This document shows, one piece after another, positions 9,190-16,732 of a stretch of DNA of 64,000 nucleotides (its first letter is position 1; each line of letters begins with the position of its first letter). The translations under genes and the position numbers were made by a program. The notes beneath the pieces were generated by a model. That model had not been told where the DNA came from, did not search any database, and saw only the letters and a program-made list of their open reading frames with translations. The stretch is from Nocardia sp. CY41 (GTDB lineage: Bacteria; Actinomycetota; Actinomycetes; Mycobacteriales; Mycobacteriaceae): NCBI RefSeq assembly GCF_009829325.1, contig NZ_VUOS01000022.1:144205-208204 (forward strand). The letters run 5' to 3'.

Positions 9190-9645
9190 ATGCAGCAAGG
9201 ACAGCTCGCCCCCGATTTCGAGCTTCCCGATCAGTCCGGCACCCCCCGTTCGCTCGGCGCGCTGCTGGCGGACGGTCCACTGGTCCTCTTCTTCTATCCC
9301 GCGGCCAATACGCCGGTGTGCACGGCCGAGGCCTGCCACTTCCGTGACCTCGCCGCCGAATTCGCCGCGCTCGGCGCCACCTGCGTCGGCATCTCCACCG
9401 ACAAGGTGGACACCCAGGCCGGGTTCGCCGAGAAGCAGCGCCTGGGCTATCCGTTGCTGTCCGACGCCGACGGCGCGGTCGCCGCGAAGTTCGGGGTGAA
9501 GCGCGGGCTACTGGGCAAACTGGCGCCGGTGAAGCGGCAAACCTTTGTCGTCGACACCGACCGCTCCATTCGCAAGATCATCACCGGCGAGTTGCGCGCC
9601 GCCGTGCACGCCGACGAAGCCCTGAACTACCTGCGCAACCGGTAG
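9190..9645 (+). CDS. bcp: Peroxiredoxin, Bcp/PrxQ family
   Basis: Thiol peroxidase reducing H2O2 and organic hydroperoxides with thioredoxin-type reductants in the cytoplasm. The 151 residues contain FFYPAANTPVCTAEACHFRD: C44 is the expected peroxidatic cysteine and C49 the resolving cysteine five residues later, the alpha-type PrxQ arrangement. FGVKRG and the RQTFVVDTD segment also fit. The usual PG-C of Bcp is PV-C here, a small variation that keeps the catalytic Thr three residues upstream. M. tuberculosis likewise has bcpB between trp and his genes. The ATG at 9190 opens the conserved core directly. Confidence 0.93.
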   Translation: MQQGQLAPDFELPDQSGTPRSLGALLADGPLVLFFYPAANTPVCTAEACHFRDLAAEFAALGATCVGISTDKVDTQAGFAEKQRLGYPLLSDADGAVAAKFGVKRGLLGKLAPVKRQTFVVDTDRSIRKIITGELRAAVHADEALNYLRNR

Positions 9646-9695
9646 CCCGCGCGCCGCAGCCGGTTCCCGCCGACAGGGCGGCCTAGGCTGGAACC

Positions 9696-10250
9696 ATGAC
9701 TCCGACCGACGTTCAGCCGGGCGAGCGCAAACCCGCGGCAGCCGTCTGGCGCACACGGATCATCGGCGGCGCCGTCATCCTCGCGGTCCTGGTCGTCTGC
9801 TACGTCATCCTGTCCGCGTTCATCCCGCGCTGGTGGGCGCAGCGGGTCGGGTCGATGGTGCACGGAAGCTTCGCCAAGGGCATCGGCTGGGGTCTGTTCT
9901 TCGGCGGATTCTGCACCCTCGTCACCCTTTTCCTGCTGTTGTTCGCCGTGCTGGTGTGGCGGCGAAAGGCGGGCAGGTTCCTGGCCGGGGCGGCCGCGGT
10001 CGTCGCGATCCTGTTCGCGATCCCCAACCTGATGACACTGACCATCGTGCTGGGCAACAGCAGCGCCGCCCACGCGGGCGAGCGGATCCTGGATGTCGAC
10101 GCGCCCGCATTCCGCGGCGCCGCGCTCACCGGCGCCGTGATCGCGACGCTGCTATTCCTTATCGCCGTCGCGCTGTTGCTACTGCGCAGGTGGCGGCGCA
10201 CACACCCGGCTACTCCGAAGACCGAGGAGACGCCGCCACCGAACGTGTGA
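9696..10250 (+). CDS. Integral membrane protein, four predicted helices
   Basis: 184 residues, family not assigned. Hydrophobic segments lie at about residues 21-44 (IIGGAVILAVLVVCYVILSAF), 66-90 (GWGLFFGGFCTLVTLFLLLFA), 96-118 (FLAGAAAVVAILFAIPNLMTL) and 142-167 (ALTGAVIATLLFLIAVALLLL), ending in a basic Arg cluster and a Pro/Thr-rich tail. The positive-inside pattern puts both ends in the cytoplasm. It follows bcp by 50 bp on the same strand and may be co-transcribed with it. No catalytic motif is visible. Confidence 0.75.
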   Translation: MTPTDVQPGERKPAAAVWRTRIIGGAVILAVLVVCYVILSAFIPRWWAQRVGSMVHGSFAKGIGWGLFFGGFCTLVTLFLLLFAVLVWRRKAGRFLAGAAAVVAILFAIPNLMTLTIVLGNSSAAHAGERILDVDAPAFRGAALTGAVIATLLFLIAVALLLLRRWRRTHPATPKTEETPPPNV

Positions 10251-10394
10251 GTGAACTCACGCCACGCAGCATCTTTATGACGGTCGAGCGAAGTCGTGGC
10301 AAACTCGATGTCGCGGGTGACTGTGCACAAGCTTTTCGACAATCACTAGGACTACGAACAAAACCACGTCACTTGGCTTGAAAGAAGGCACACA

Positions 10395-10901
10395 GTGACG
10401 AAGTGGCTCGACCCGGTCGAACAACGCGCGTGGCGGGCGATCGTGGCGTTGATGACCCGGCTGCCGGGAGCTCTGGACACCCAGCTGCAGCGCGAGTCCG
10501 GCGTGACGCATTTCGAGTACTGGGTACTGACCCTGTTGTCGGAGGAACCGGGCCACCGACTGCAGATGAGTGAGCTCGCCCACAAGGCAAATGCATCGTT
10601 ATCGCGGTTGTCGCACGTGGTCTCCAAGCTGGAGCGCATGGGGTGGGCGCAGCGCTCCGCCACGGCGGGGCGGCGCGGCGTGCACGCCGTGCTCACCGAC
10701 GAGGGCTACGTGAAGGTCGTCGAAGCCGCTCCCGGATATCTCGAGGCGGTGCGTCACTTGGTCTTCGACGGCTTGGACGACGCGCAGAAAGCCCAGGTCG
10801 CCGAGCTCGGCGAGCTGCTGGCCGAGCGGCTCGCCGCCGCGCTCGACCAGCTCGGCGGACTCGCCCCGGCCAGTCGGAACGACCGCTCGAACGGCGCCTA
10901 G
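10395..10901 (+). CDS. MarR family transcriptional regulator
   Basis: 168-residue winged-helix regulator. The core begins WLDPVEQRAWRAIVALMTRLPGALD and has the recognition helix region ANASLSRLSHVVSKLERMGW, followed by a wing (TAGRRGVHAVLTDEGY) and the C-terminal dimerisation helix. GTG start at 10395 with AAGAAGG upstream. Its likely target is unclear: neither neighbour is divergent from it. The stop lies inside a hairpin shared with the convergent hisI. Confident on family, not on ligand. Confidence 0.88.
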   Translation: MTKWLDPVEQRAWRAIVALMTRLPGALDTQLQRESGVTHFEYWVLTLLSEEPGHRLQMSELAHKANASLSRLSHVVSKLERMGWAQRSATAGRRGVHAVLTDEGYVKVVEAAPGYLEAVRHLVFDGLDDAQKAQVAELGELLAERLAAALDQLGGLAPASRNDRSNGA

Positions 10902-10912
10902 CCGGGCGCCGT
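10891..10912. terminator. Hairpin between convergent MarR gene and hisI
   Basis: Perfect 8-bp arms ACGGCGCC (10891-10898) and GGCGCCGT (10905-10912) with a 6-base loop. The stem covers the end of the MarR gene and the last base of hisI, so it could serve both convergent transcripts. No T-tract. Confidence 0.45.
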
Positions 10913-11259
10913 CAGGAGCGCGCGGCCAGCAGCACGTCCGAGTCGAAGCAGGTGTGCGTGCCGGTGTGGCAGGCCGCGCCCTCTTGATCGACCACCAGCA
11001 GGATCGTGTCGCCGTCGCAGTCGAGTCGCACTTCGTGCACGTACTGGGTGTGGCCGGAGGTCTCCCCCTTGACCCAGTACTGCTGCCGGGAGCGCGAATA
11101 GTACGTCGCCTTACGGGTTTCCAGCGTGCGCGCCAGCGCCTCGTCGTCCATCCACGCGACCATCAGCACGTCACCGGTGGCGCGTTCCTGCGCGACGGCC
11201 GACACCAGCCCGGCGTCGTTGCGCTTGAGACGGGCGGCGATTGCGGGATCGAGACTCAT
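10912..11259 (-). CDS. hisI: Phosphoribosyl-AMP cyclohydrolase
   Basis: Third step of histidine synthesis: opens the adenine ring of PR-AMP to give ProFAR, the substrate of HisA/PriA. The 115 residues are the monofunctional cyclohydrolase domain (the phosphohydrolase HisE is not fused), with YYSRSRQQYWVKGETSGH, the metal-binding LDCDGDT and CHTGTHTCF, whose Cys residues bind zinc. The ATG at 11259 was chosen because it starts the conserved LDPAIAARLKRND; an upstream in-frame ATG at 11295 adds 12 atypical residues. It is the last his gene in this cluster, separated from hisF by a luciferase-like oxidoreductase gene. Confidence 0.96.
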   Translation of the reverse strand: MSLDPAIAARLKRNDAGLVSAVAQERATGDVLMVAWMDDEALARTLETRKATYYSRSRQQYWVKGETSGHTQYVHEVRLDCDGDTILLVVDQEGAACHTGTHTCFDSDVLLAARS

Positions 11260-11301
11260 AGCACCGTTATAACAGGGCCGTCCGCCGCCGGACATGCGCG
11301 G

Positions 11302-12246
11302 TCAGCCCACGTGGGAGCGCTGGAGTTCACCCAGCACCGCCCAGGTGCGCCGCTGGTCGTCCAGGGTGGTCAGATCGGTCTGGGAGAAGACCACCTCCGT
11401 CGCGCCCGCCGCGAAGTACTCCGCGACGCGGGCCGCGATCAGCTCCTCGCCACCGATCACGACCAGTTCCGCCGCCCGGGACGCCCCGGACAGCTCGATC
11501 ATTCGGGCATAGGACGGGATGTCGTCGTAGAACGCCGTCTGGGCCGCGGCGGCCGCACGCGCGGCCTCCACGTCGGCGGTGACGACGCCGGGGACCAGCA
11601 CGGTGATCCGCGGCGCCGGGCGTCCCGCCCGCTCGGCCGCGGCGGTGAGCGGCGCGACGATGTGCTCGGCCAGCGCGCTCGGGCCGACCAGGAAGGGCAG
11701 CGTGCCGTCGGCCAGCTCACCGGTGACGCGCAGTGCCTGCGGCCCCATCGCGGCCACCAGGATCGGCACGGGCGGGTGCGCGCCGGCCACCGCGGCGGGC
11801 AGCGGAGCGGCGGCGGTGAGCGTCTCGCCGTGAAAATCCACCGTGCCGGTGTGCAGCACGGTGCGCAGCGCGGTGAGGAACTCGCGCAATCGGGTGATCG
11901 GCCGGTCGAAGGAGCCGCCGAATACCGGCTCCGCGAAGGTTTTCGCGCCGAGTCCCAACCCGAGCGTGAACCGGCCGCCGGTGGCGGCCTGCGCGGTCTG
12001 CGCCTGACCGGAGATCAGCAGCGGATGCCGCGCGATGATCGGGACCGCGGAGGTGCCGACCGCGACTTCGGGCACGGCGCGGCCGACGATCCCGGCCAGC
12101 GCGATGGCGTCGTGGCTGAACGTCTGGCCGAACCACAGCGACGACAGTCCCGCGGCGGCCGCCGACGCCCCGAGCGACACCGCCGCGTCCACAGCGTTGC
12201 CGGTGGCATCGAGAGCGAACGGGGACAGCGCGATTCCGATGGTCAT
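11302..12246 (-). CDS. LLM-class (probably F420-dependent) oxidoreductase
   Basis: 314-residue bacterial-luciferase-like TIM barrel. Supporting segments are GLSSLWFGQTFSHDAIALAG near the N-terminus, VAVGTSAVPIIARHPLLISGQAQTAQ, RFTLGLGLGAK (cofactor phosphate region) and PVPILVAAMGPQALRVTGELADG. Actinobacterial proteins of this subgroup usually use F420 rather than FMN; that is inference. No substrate can be named. It is inserted between hisF and hisI on the same strand (59 bp after hisF, 42 bp before hisI) and is probably transcribed with them. The ATG at 12246 gives a standard LLM N-terminus (MTIGIALSP). Confidence 0.85.
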   Translation of the reverse strand: MTIGIALSPFALDATGNAVDAAVSLGASAAAAGLSSLWFGQTFSHDAIALAGIVGRAVPEVAVGTSAVPIIARHPLLISGQAQTAQAATGGRFTLGLGLGAKTFAEPVFGGSFDRPITRLREFLTALRTVLHTGTVDFHGETLTAAAPLPAAVAGAHPPVPILVAAMGPQALRVTGELADGTLPFLVGPSALAEHIVAPLTAAAERAGRPAPRITVLVPGVVTADVEAARAAAAAQTAFYDDIPSYARMIELSGASRAAELVVIGGEELIAARVAEYFAAGATEVVFSQTDLTTLDDQRRTWAVLGELQRSHVG

Positions 12247-12305
12247 GCCCGATGCAACCGCGCCGCCGGGAACCGCCTTCCGGCTCGGCGGATTTCCGCC
12301 AGCCG

Positions 12306-13079
12306 CTACCGGATGACGATCTTCTCCGCCCGCATCGACTCCTTGACCTGGCCGATGGTGAGGTCGCCGAAGTGGAACACGCTGGCCGCGAGCACCGCGT
12401 CGGCGCCCGCGTGCACGGCCGGGGCGAAGTGCTCGACCGCGCCCGCGCCACCGCTGGCGATCACCGGCACCGTGACCGCCGCCCGCACGGCGCGGATCAT
12501 CGGCAGGTCGAAACCGGCCTTGGTGCCGTCGGCGTCCATCGAATTCAGCAGGATCTCGCCCACCCCGAGCTCGGCCCCGCGCACCGCCCATTCCACGGCG
12601 TCGATGCCGGTGCCGCGTTTACCGCCGTGCGTGGTCACCTCCCAACCGGACGGCGTGTCCGGCTGCCCGTCCGGCACGGTGCGCGCGTCCACCGACAGCA
12701 CGATGCACTGCGAGCCGAATCGCTCGGACATCTCGCGCAGCACCTCCGGCCGCACGATCGCCGCGGTGTTCACCGACACCTTGTCCGCGCCCGCGCGCAG
12801 CAGGCGGTCCACGTCCTCGACCGTGCGCACGCCGCCGCCGACGGTGAGCGGGATGAAGATCTGCTCGGCGGTGCGGGTCACCACGTCGATCATGGTGCCG
12901 CGGTCGCCGGTGGAGGCGGTCACGTCGAGGAAGGTCAGCTCGTCGGCGCCCTGCGCGTCGTAGAGTGCGGCCAGTTCGACGGGATCGCCCGCGTCGCGCA
13001 GGTTCTCGAAGTTGACGCCCTTGACCACGCGTCCCGCGTCGACATCGAGACACGGGATCACCCGTACGGCCAACGTCAT
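12306..13079 (-). CDS. hisF: Imidazole glycerol phosphate synthase, cyclase subunit
   Basis: With HisH it converts PRFAR and glutamine-derived ammonia to imidazole glycerol phosphate and AICAR. The 257-residue barrel starts RVIPCLDVDAGRVVKG (catalytic Asp of CLDV), with VGGGVRTVEDV, LSVDARTVPDG (second catalytic Asp) and the phosphate site PVIASGGAGAVEHF. The order hisA-impA-hisF is that of M. tuberculosis. The gap to impA is 4 bp, so the two are co-transcribed. Its partner hisH lies upstream beyond the inserted module. Confidence 0.98.
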   Translation of the reverse strand: MTLAVRVIPCLDVDAGRVVKGVNFENLRDAGDPVELAALYDAQGADELTFLDVTASTGDRGTMIDVVTRTAEQIFIPLTVGGGVRTVEDVDRLLRAGADKVSVNTAAIVRPEVLREMSERFGSQCIVLSVDARTVPDGQPDTPSGWEVTTHGGKRGTGIDAVEWAVRGAELGVGEILLNSMDADGTKAGFDLPMIRAVRAAVTVPVIASGGAGAVEHFAPAVHAGADAVLAASVFHFGDLTIGQVKESMRAEKIVIR

Positions 13080-13083
13080 TGCC

Positions 13084-13899
13084 TCACCCTTTCTCCGCGG
13101 CCGCCGGGTCGGCCACCGTGCAGATCATGTCGAGCAGTTCCTCGTGCACGCCGGGCGCGGCCGCGAGCACGGAGCCGGAGGTGATGGTCCACGGCCGGCC
13201 CACCAGGTCGGTCACCACGCCGCCCGCCGCCCGCACCAGGGCGACGCCCGCCGCGTTGTCCCAGGGATGGTGCCCGAACACGATCGCGCCGCCGAGTACG
13301 CCGGAGGCGGTGAACGCCAGATCGATGCCGGTCGAGCCGTGCATGCGCACCCGGGAGGACAGCCTGCTCAGCGGCCCGAGCAGGTCGAAGCGGAACTGTC
13401 CGGGGATGCGGCCGTCGGAGTCCACGTTGAACGCGCCGAAACCGATCATGGCCTCGGCGAGTCGGCCGCGCGGCAGCGGCGGCAGCGGCCGTCCGTCCAG
13501 CAGCACCGGACCGCCCGCCATGGCGGCGTAGCGGCGGCCGAGCAACGGCAGCCAGGTCAGTCCCAGCACCGGTTCCCCGTCGCGGACCAACGCGAGCAGC
13601 ATGCCCGACAGCGGATGGCCGGAGGAGTAGTTGAACGTGCCGTCGATCGGGTCCAGCACCCAGGCGGTGCCGGAGGTGAGCTGCGGTCCGCCGAATTCCT
13701 CGCCGTGCACCTCGATGCCGGTGCGCCGCAGCAACTCGGCGGACACGGTGCGCTCCAGCTCGAGGTCGAGTTCCGTGGCGAAATCGTTGCGGCCCTTCTC
13801 GACCGCGCTCGGCGCGCCGATGCCCTCGGCGAACCGCGAGCGCACCGAGTCGAGGACCTCGCTCGCCTCGGCGAGCAGTCGCGACAGGTCCTGGGTCAT
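13084..13899 (-). CDS. impA: Inositol monophosphatase family protein in the his operon
   Basis: 271-residue Mg-dependent, Li-sensitive-type phosphatase. Metal-binding motifs are the first Glu in VHGEEFGGP, WVLDPIDGTFNYSSG (DPIDGT) and HPWDNAAG near the C-terminus. Located between hisA and hisF exactly like impA of M. tuberculosis. Members of this fold also supply histidinol-phosphate phosphatase (HisN), so either inositol-1-phosphate or histidinol phosphate could be the substrate; the operon favours a link to histidine, the subgroup name favours inositol. The ATG at 13899 overlaps the hisA stop by 4 bp. Confidence 0.88.
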   Translation of the reverse strand: MTQDLSRLLAEASEVLDSVRSRFAEGIGAPSAVEKGRNDFATELDLELERTVSAELLRRTGIEVHGEEFGGPQLTSGTAWVLDPIDGTFNYSSGHPLSGMLLALVRDGEPVLGLTWLPLLGRRYAAMAGGPVLLDGRPLPPLPRGRLAEAMIGFGAFNVDSDGRIPGQFRFDLLGPLSRLSSRVRMHGSTGIDLAFTASGVLGGAIVFGHHPWDNAAGVALVRAAGGVVTDLVGRPWTITSGSVLAAAPGVHEELLDMICTVADPAAAEKG

Positions 13900-14627
13900 C
13901 TCACCGCGGCCAGCGCCTCGGGCAGGGTGAACCGGCCCGCGTAGAGCGCCTTGCCGACGATCGATCCCTCGACGCCGTCCGGCACCAGTTCGGCGATCGC
14001 GACCAGGTCCGCGATGGTGGAGACGCCGCCGGAGGCGATGACCGGGGCGTCGGTGGCCGCGCACACCTCGCGCAGCAGGTCCAGGTTCGGGCCGGTGAGC
14101 GTGCCGTCCTTGGTCACGTCGGTCACCACGTAACGCGAGCAGCCGTCCCGTTCCAGGCGCTCGAGCACCTCCCACAGGTCGCCGCCGTCGCTGACCCAGC
14201 CGCGGCCGCGCAGCCGGTGCTCGCCGTCGACGATGCGCACGTCCAGGCCGACGGCGATGCGCTCGCCGTGCCGGGCGATGGCCTTCGCGCACCAGACCGG
14301 GTCCTCCAGCGCGGCGGTGCCGAGGTTGACCCGGGCGCAGCCGGTGGCCAGGGCGGCCTCGAGGCTCTCGTCGTCGCGGATGCCGCCGGACAGTTCCACT
14401 TTCACGTCGAGTTCGCCGACGACGCCCGCGAGCAGCTCCCGGTTCGAGCCGCGCCCGAAGGCCGCGTCCAGATCGACCAGATGCACCCACTCCGCGCCGG
14501 CTTCCTGCCAAGCCAGCGCCGCCTCGCGCGGCGAGCCGTAGCTGGTCTCGCTCCCGGCTTCTCCTTGTACGAGGCGCACGGCCTCTCCGTTGGCGACATC
14601 GACGGCGGGTAGCAGCACAAGACTCAC
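13896..14627 (-). CDS. priA: Phosphoribosyl isomerase A (HisA/TrpF dual-function type)
   Basis: Isomerises ProFAR to PRFAR in histidine synthesis and, in the PriA type, also phosphoribosyl anthranilate to CdRP in tryptophan synthesis. The 243-residue barrel has the catalytic Asp pair in LLPAVDV (D10) and YVVTDVTKDGT, the PriA segments DLDAAFGRGSN and VELSGGIRDDE, and the RGRGW loop carrying the Trp characteristic of dual-substrate enzymes. Consistent with this, no separate trpF is seen beside trpE, trpC, trpB and trpA. It starts a new his sub-operon after the inserted module at 14.7-16.7 kb, and its stop overlaps the impA start. Confidence 0.95.
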   Translation of the reverse strand: MSLVLLPAVDVANGEAVRLVQGEAGSETSYGSPREAALAWQEAGAEWVHLVDLDAAFGRGSNRELLAGVVGELDVKVELSGGIRDDESLEAALATGCARVNLGTAALEDPVWCAKAIARHGERIAVGLDVRIVDGEHRLRGRGWVSDGGDLWEVLERLERDGCSRYVVTDVTKDGTLTGPNLDLLREVCAATDAPVIASGGVSTIADLVAIAELVPDGVEGSIVGKALYAGRFTLPEALAAVR

Positions 14628-14690
14628 GAGAGCAGCCTAGTGGTTACCCGGCCGCGTCCGGGCGCTGGGCCTGCGCGGATGCGACCTCGA

Positions 14691-15152
14691 TCACCGCGGC
14701 GAGCCGGCGGCGTGGGCGTCCAGGATGCGGGTCAGCAGCGTGACCAGGGTGTGCCGATCCCGCTCGGAGAAGCCGGGCAGCAGTTCGTCTTGGGCGGCTG
14801 TCAGGCGCTCGTCGAGGTCGTCCAGGTGGCGGGCGCCCCCCGCGGTGAGGGTGACGATGTTGCGGCGGCGATCGGCGGGATCGGGGCTGCGCTCGACGAA
14901 CCGGCGCTCGGCCAGGTCGTTCACCGTGGCGACGATGTCGCTGCGGTCGATGCGGGTGCGTCTACCCAGCTCGGCCTGGCTCGCCGGACCGAATTCCGCG
15001 AGCGTGGCCAGCAGCGCGTAGTGGTGACGACGGGACCCGGTGGACTCCAGCGCCCGCTCGGTGGCCCGGTTCGCCACCAGCGCCACCTGATTGACCAGCC
15101 GGGTCGGCAAGGCCCGGAGCCGTTCGGCGGCGACCTCGTGCGGGATGTCCAT
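14691..15152 (-). CDS. MarR family transcriptional regulator
   Basis: 153 residues. Winged-helix core with the helix-turn-helix in ASQAELGRRTRIDRSDIVATVNDL, the wing SPDPADRRRNIVTLT and a C-terminal dimerisation helix. It is divergent from the NTF2-like lipoprotein gene at 15250; a 97-bp spacer holds a perfect palindrome that is a good candidate operator. By the usual MarR pattern it would repress itself and that gene until a small ligand is bound. The ligand is unknown. It lies between hisA and hisH in an inserted module. Confidence 0.88.
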   Translation of the reverse strand: MDIPHEVAAERLRALPTRLVNQVALVANRATERALESTGSRRHHYALLATLAEFGPASQAELGRRTRIDRSDIVATVNDLAERRFVERSPDPADRRRNIVTLTAGGARHLDDLDERLTAAQDELLPGFSERDRHTLVTLLTRILDAHAAGSPR

Positions 15153-15210
15153 GCGCTCACTCTAGCAAAACTTGTTGGCACGACCCACAATCTGCTACGT
15201 TGGCATCACC

Positions 15211-15231
15211 AATGTTGGACTCGCCAACATT
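15211..15231. promoter_or_regulatory. Candidate MarR operator
   Basis: Perfect inverted repeat with arms AATGTTGG (15211-15218) and CCAACATT (15224-15231) and a 5-base spacer. It is placed 19 bases before the lipoprotein ATG and 59 bases before the MarR start. A related TTGTTGG lies at 15171-15177, possibly a second half-site nearer the regulator gene. Confidence 0.65.
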
Positions 15232-15249
15232 CAACGAAAGGCACCCCCG

Positions 15250-15768
15250 ATGCGTACCCTTCGCCTCGCCCTCTCCCTGCTGGCCCTGCCGCCGGCCGCG
15301 CTCACCGCCGCCTGCGCCTCCGGTACGGCGACCCCGACCGCCGAAGTGCGCGAGCTGCTGGACCGCAGACAGATCACCGACTTGGTCGACCGGCTCGGCC
15401 GCGCCTTGGACGAGGGCCGCTTCGACGACCTGCGGACGATCTACACCGCCGATGCCACCGCGAAGACACCCGGCGGCACGGCGGAGGGTCGCGCGGCGCT
15501 GATCGCGCAGGCGAGCCGGAACCACCGCGCCGACCAGCGCATTCAGCACGTCATCGGCAACGTGCTGATCGACCCGCGTGGCGATGCGGCCGACGTCCGG
15601 GCCAACCTGATCGCCACCTTCGCGCCCGCCGCCACGGACGGGACGATTCCGCAACCGCAGTACACCCTCGGTGAGGTCTATCGCTTCGACGCGGTCCGGA
15701 CCGAGGAAGGCTGGCGCCTGTCCCGGGTGGAGACCACCCCGATCTGGTCCACCGGCACGCGTCCGTGA
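15250..15768 (+). CDS. Exported NTF2/SnoaL-like lipoprotein
   Basis: 172 residues. Signal peptide with hydrophobic core LALSLLALPPAALTAAC; the Cys at about residue 22 fits a lipobox (LTAAC, slightly loose), so it is probably a lipoprotein substrate of Lgt. The mature part resembles a SnoaL_4/NTF2-like alpha+beta cone: VRELLDRRQITDLVDRLGRALDEGRFDDL, then YTADATAKTPGG and the C-terminal strands GEVYRFDAVRTEEGWRLSRVE. Such domains bind or isomerise small hydrophobic ligands; no substrate is predictable. It is divergent from a MarR gene with a palindrome between. Start ATG at 15250 after GAAAGG. Confidence 0.75.
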   Translation: MRTLRLALSLLALPPAALTAACASGTATPTAEVRELLDRRQITDLVDRLGRALDEGRFDDLRTIYTADATAKTPGGTAEGRAALIAQASRNHRADQRIQHVIGNVLIDPRGDAADVRANLIATFAPAATDGTIPQPQYTLGEVYRFDAVRTEEGWRLSRVETTPIWSTGTRP

Positions 15769-15963
15769 TCAGGGCGTGGCGAGCACCCGGGCGCGGTAGC
15801 AGGCCAGGGCGGCGAGCACCGCCGTCGCCGCGGCCGCGGCGATCCGTAGGCCCTGACCGATCTGGAATTCCGTCGCCGCGCGTTCGATCTCGGCGAGCGT
15901 GTGCGCGTTCCGGTCGTCGAACAGGATCGAGGCCCGCGGCCACAGGTTGTAGATCCAGGGCCG
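15769..15963 (-). pseudogene. Possible C-terminal remnant of a membrane protein
   Basis: The minus strand carries 64 codons ending in TGA at 15769 with protein-like content: PWIYNLWPRASILFDDRN, a charged helix HTLAEIERAATEF, and a hydrophobic tail ending ATAVLAALACYRARVLATP. There is no plausible start codon, and the reading frame is closed by a stop at 15964-15966. The parent family is not recognised. The rest of 15964-16229 shows no gene on either strand. A chance open frame in GC-rich DNA cannot be excluded. Confidence 0.35.
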
Positions 15964-16229
15964 TCACCTGCGGATCCGGAGCGAGCCCCGATAGACGGCT
16001 CGGGGTCTACCCGGAAACACCGGCCCGAAAGTCGGGCGCCGGCGCACCCGGTTTGCGATGGATCGCACCGAGTGCGCGGCGGGGCTCGCGGGTGCGAGAC
16101 CGGCGGAACCAGCCGGACACCGGGCGAGATCCCGCCGCGACATCGCTCCGGTTCGGGCGGCGCGGGCGGTATCGTCTCCGCTCGGCGATCACCCCCGGTC
16201 GCCGCTTCCCCTTCGCACCGAGGAAGTGC

Positions 16230-16691
16230 ATGTCACGATCCACACTGGCTGCCGCCCTGTCGCTTTCGGCAGCCGCCTGCTCCGCGGCGTTCGTCGCCGC
16301 ACCCGCCGCCACCGCCGCCGCGCCGGAGGAGGCGCGCCTGGCGGGCTGCGAATTCGGTTACGCCGCCGCGACTTACGACTACGCGCGGTTCGGCGAGCAC
16401 GCCCGCCGGATGCTCGACCTCAGCACCGGAGAGTTCCGGGCGGAGTTCGAGAGCTTCCGCGCCAACATCCAGTCCAGCGCGGAGGCCGCGCACATCCGCG
16501 CCGAGGCCAACTCGGCCGACTGCCGCATCGTCTCCGGCGACGACCGCCGGGCCGAGGTGGACGTCGACGTGGTGCGGACGGTGACCAGCGACGAAACCGA
16601 CGGTCTCCCGCAGACCAGCCGCATGGCGATGACCGTCACCGTGGACAACGTCGACGGACGCTGGCTGGTCAGCAAGGTCCGCAAGCACTGA
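16230..16691 (+). CDS. Secreted protein, Mce-associated/NTF2-like fold suspected
   Basis: 153 residues with a Sec signal peptide: MSRSTLAAALSLS, a hydrophobic Ala-rich core, and a probable AxA cleavage near ATAAAPEE (residue ~30). The mature domain has CEFGYAAATYDYARFGEHARRMLDLSTGEFRAEF, as in actinobacterial Mce-associated proteins, where a helix pair precedes a beta sheet (RRAEVDVDVVRTVTS, RMAMTVTVDNVDGRWLVSKV). It keeps two cysteines, which could form a disulfide. ATG at 16230 follows GAGGAAG. Family assignment is by pattern only. It converges on hisH with a hairpin between. Confidence 0.68.
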   Translation: MSRSTLAAALSLSAAACSAAFVAAPAATAAAPEEARLAGCEFGYAAATYDYARFGEHARRMLDLSTGEFRAEFESFRANIQSSAEAAHIRAEANSADCRIVSGDDRRAEVDVDVVRTVTSDETDGLPQTSRMAMTVTVDNVDGRWLVSKVRKH

Positions 16692-16701
16692 CCGGGCGGG
16701 C

Positions 16702-16727
16702 GGTCCCGCGCCCCGATGCGCGGGACC
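16702..16727. terminator. Bidirectional hairpin between the secreted-protein gene and hisH
   Basis: Perfect 10-bp arms GGTCCCGCGC (16702-16711) and GCGCGGGACC (16718-16727), 6-base loop, lying between two converging genes (ends at 16691 and 16733). No T-run, but the position and stability suit a shared terminator. Confidence 0.6.
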
Positions 16728-16732
16728 GGCCC

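Noticed and set aside
10954..12963. Open plus-strand frame of 669 codons over hisI, the LLM gene and hisF
   Set aside because: Antisense shadow of three recognised genes; no domain, no ribosome-binding site.
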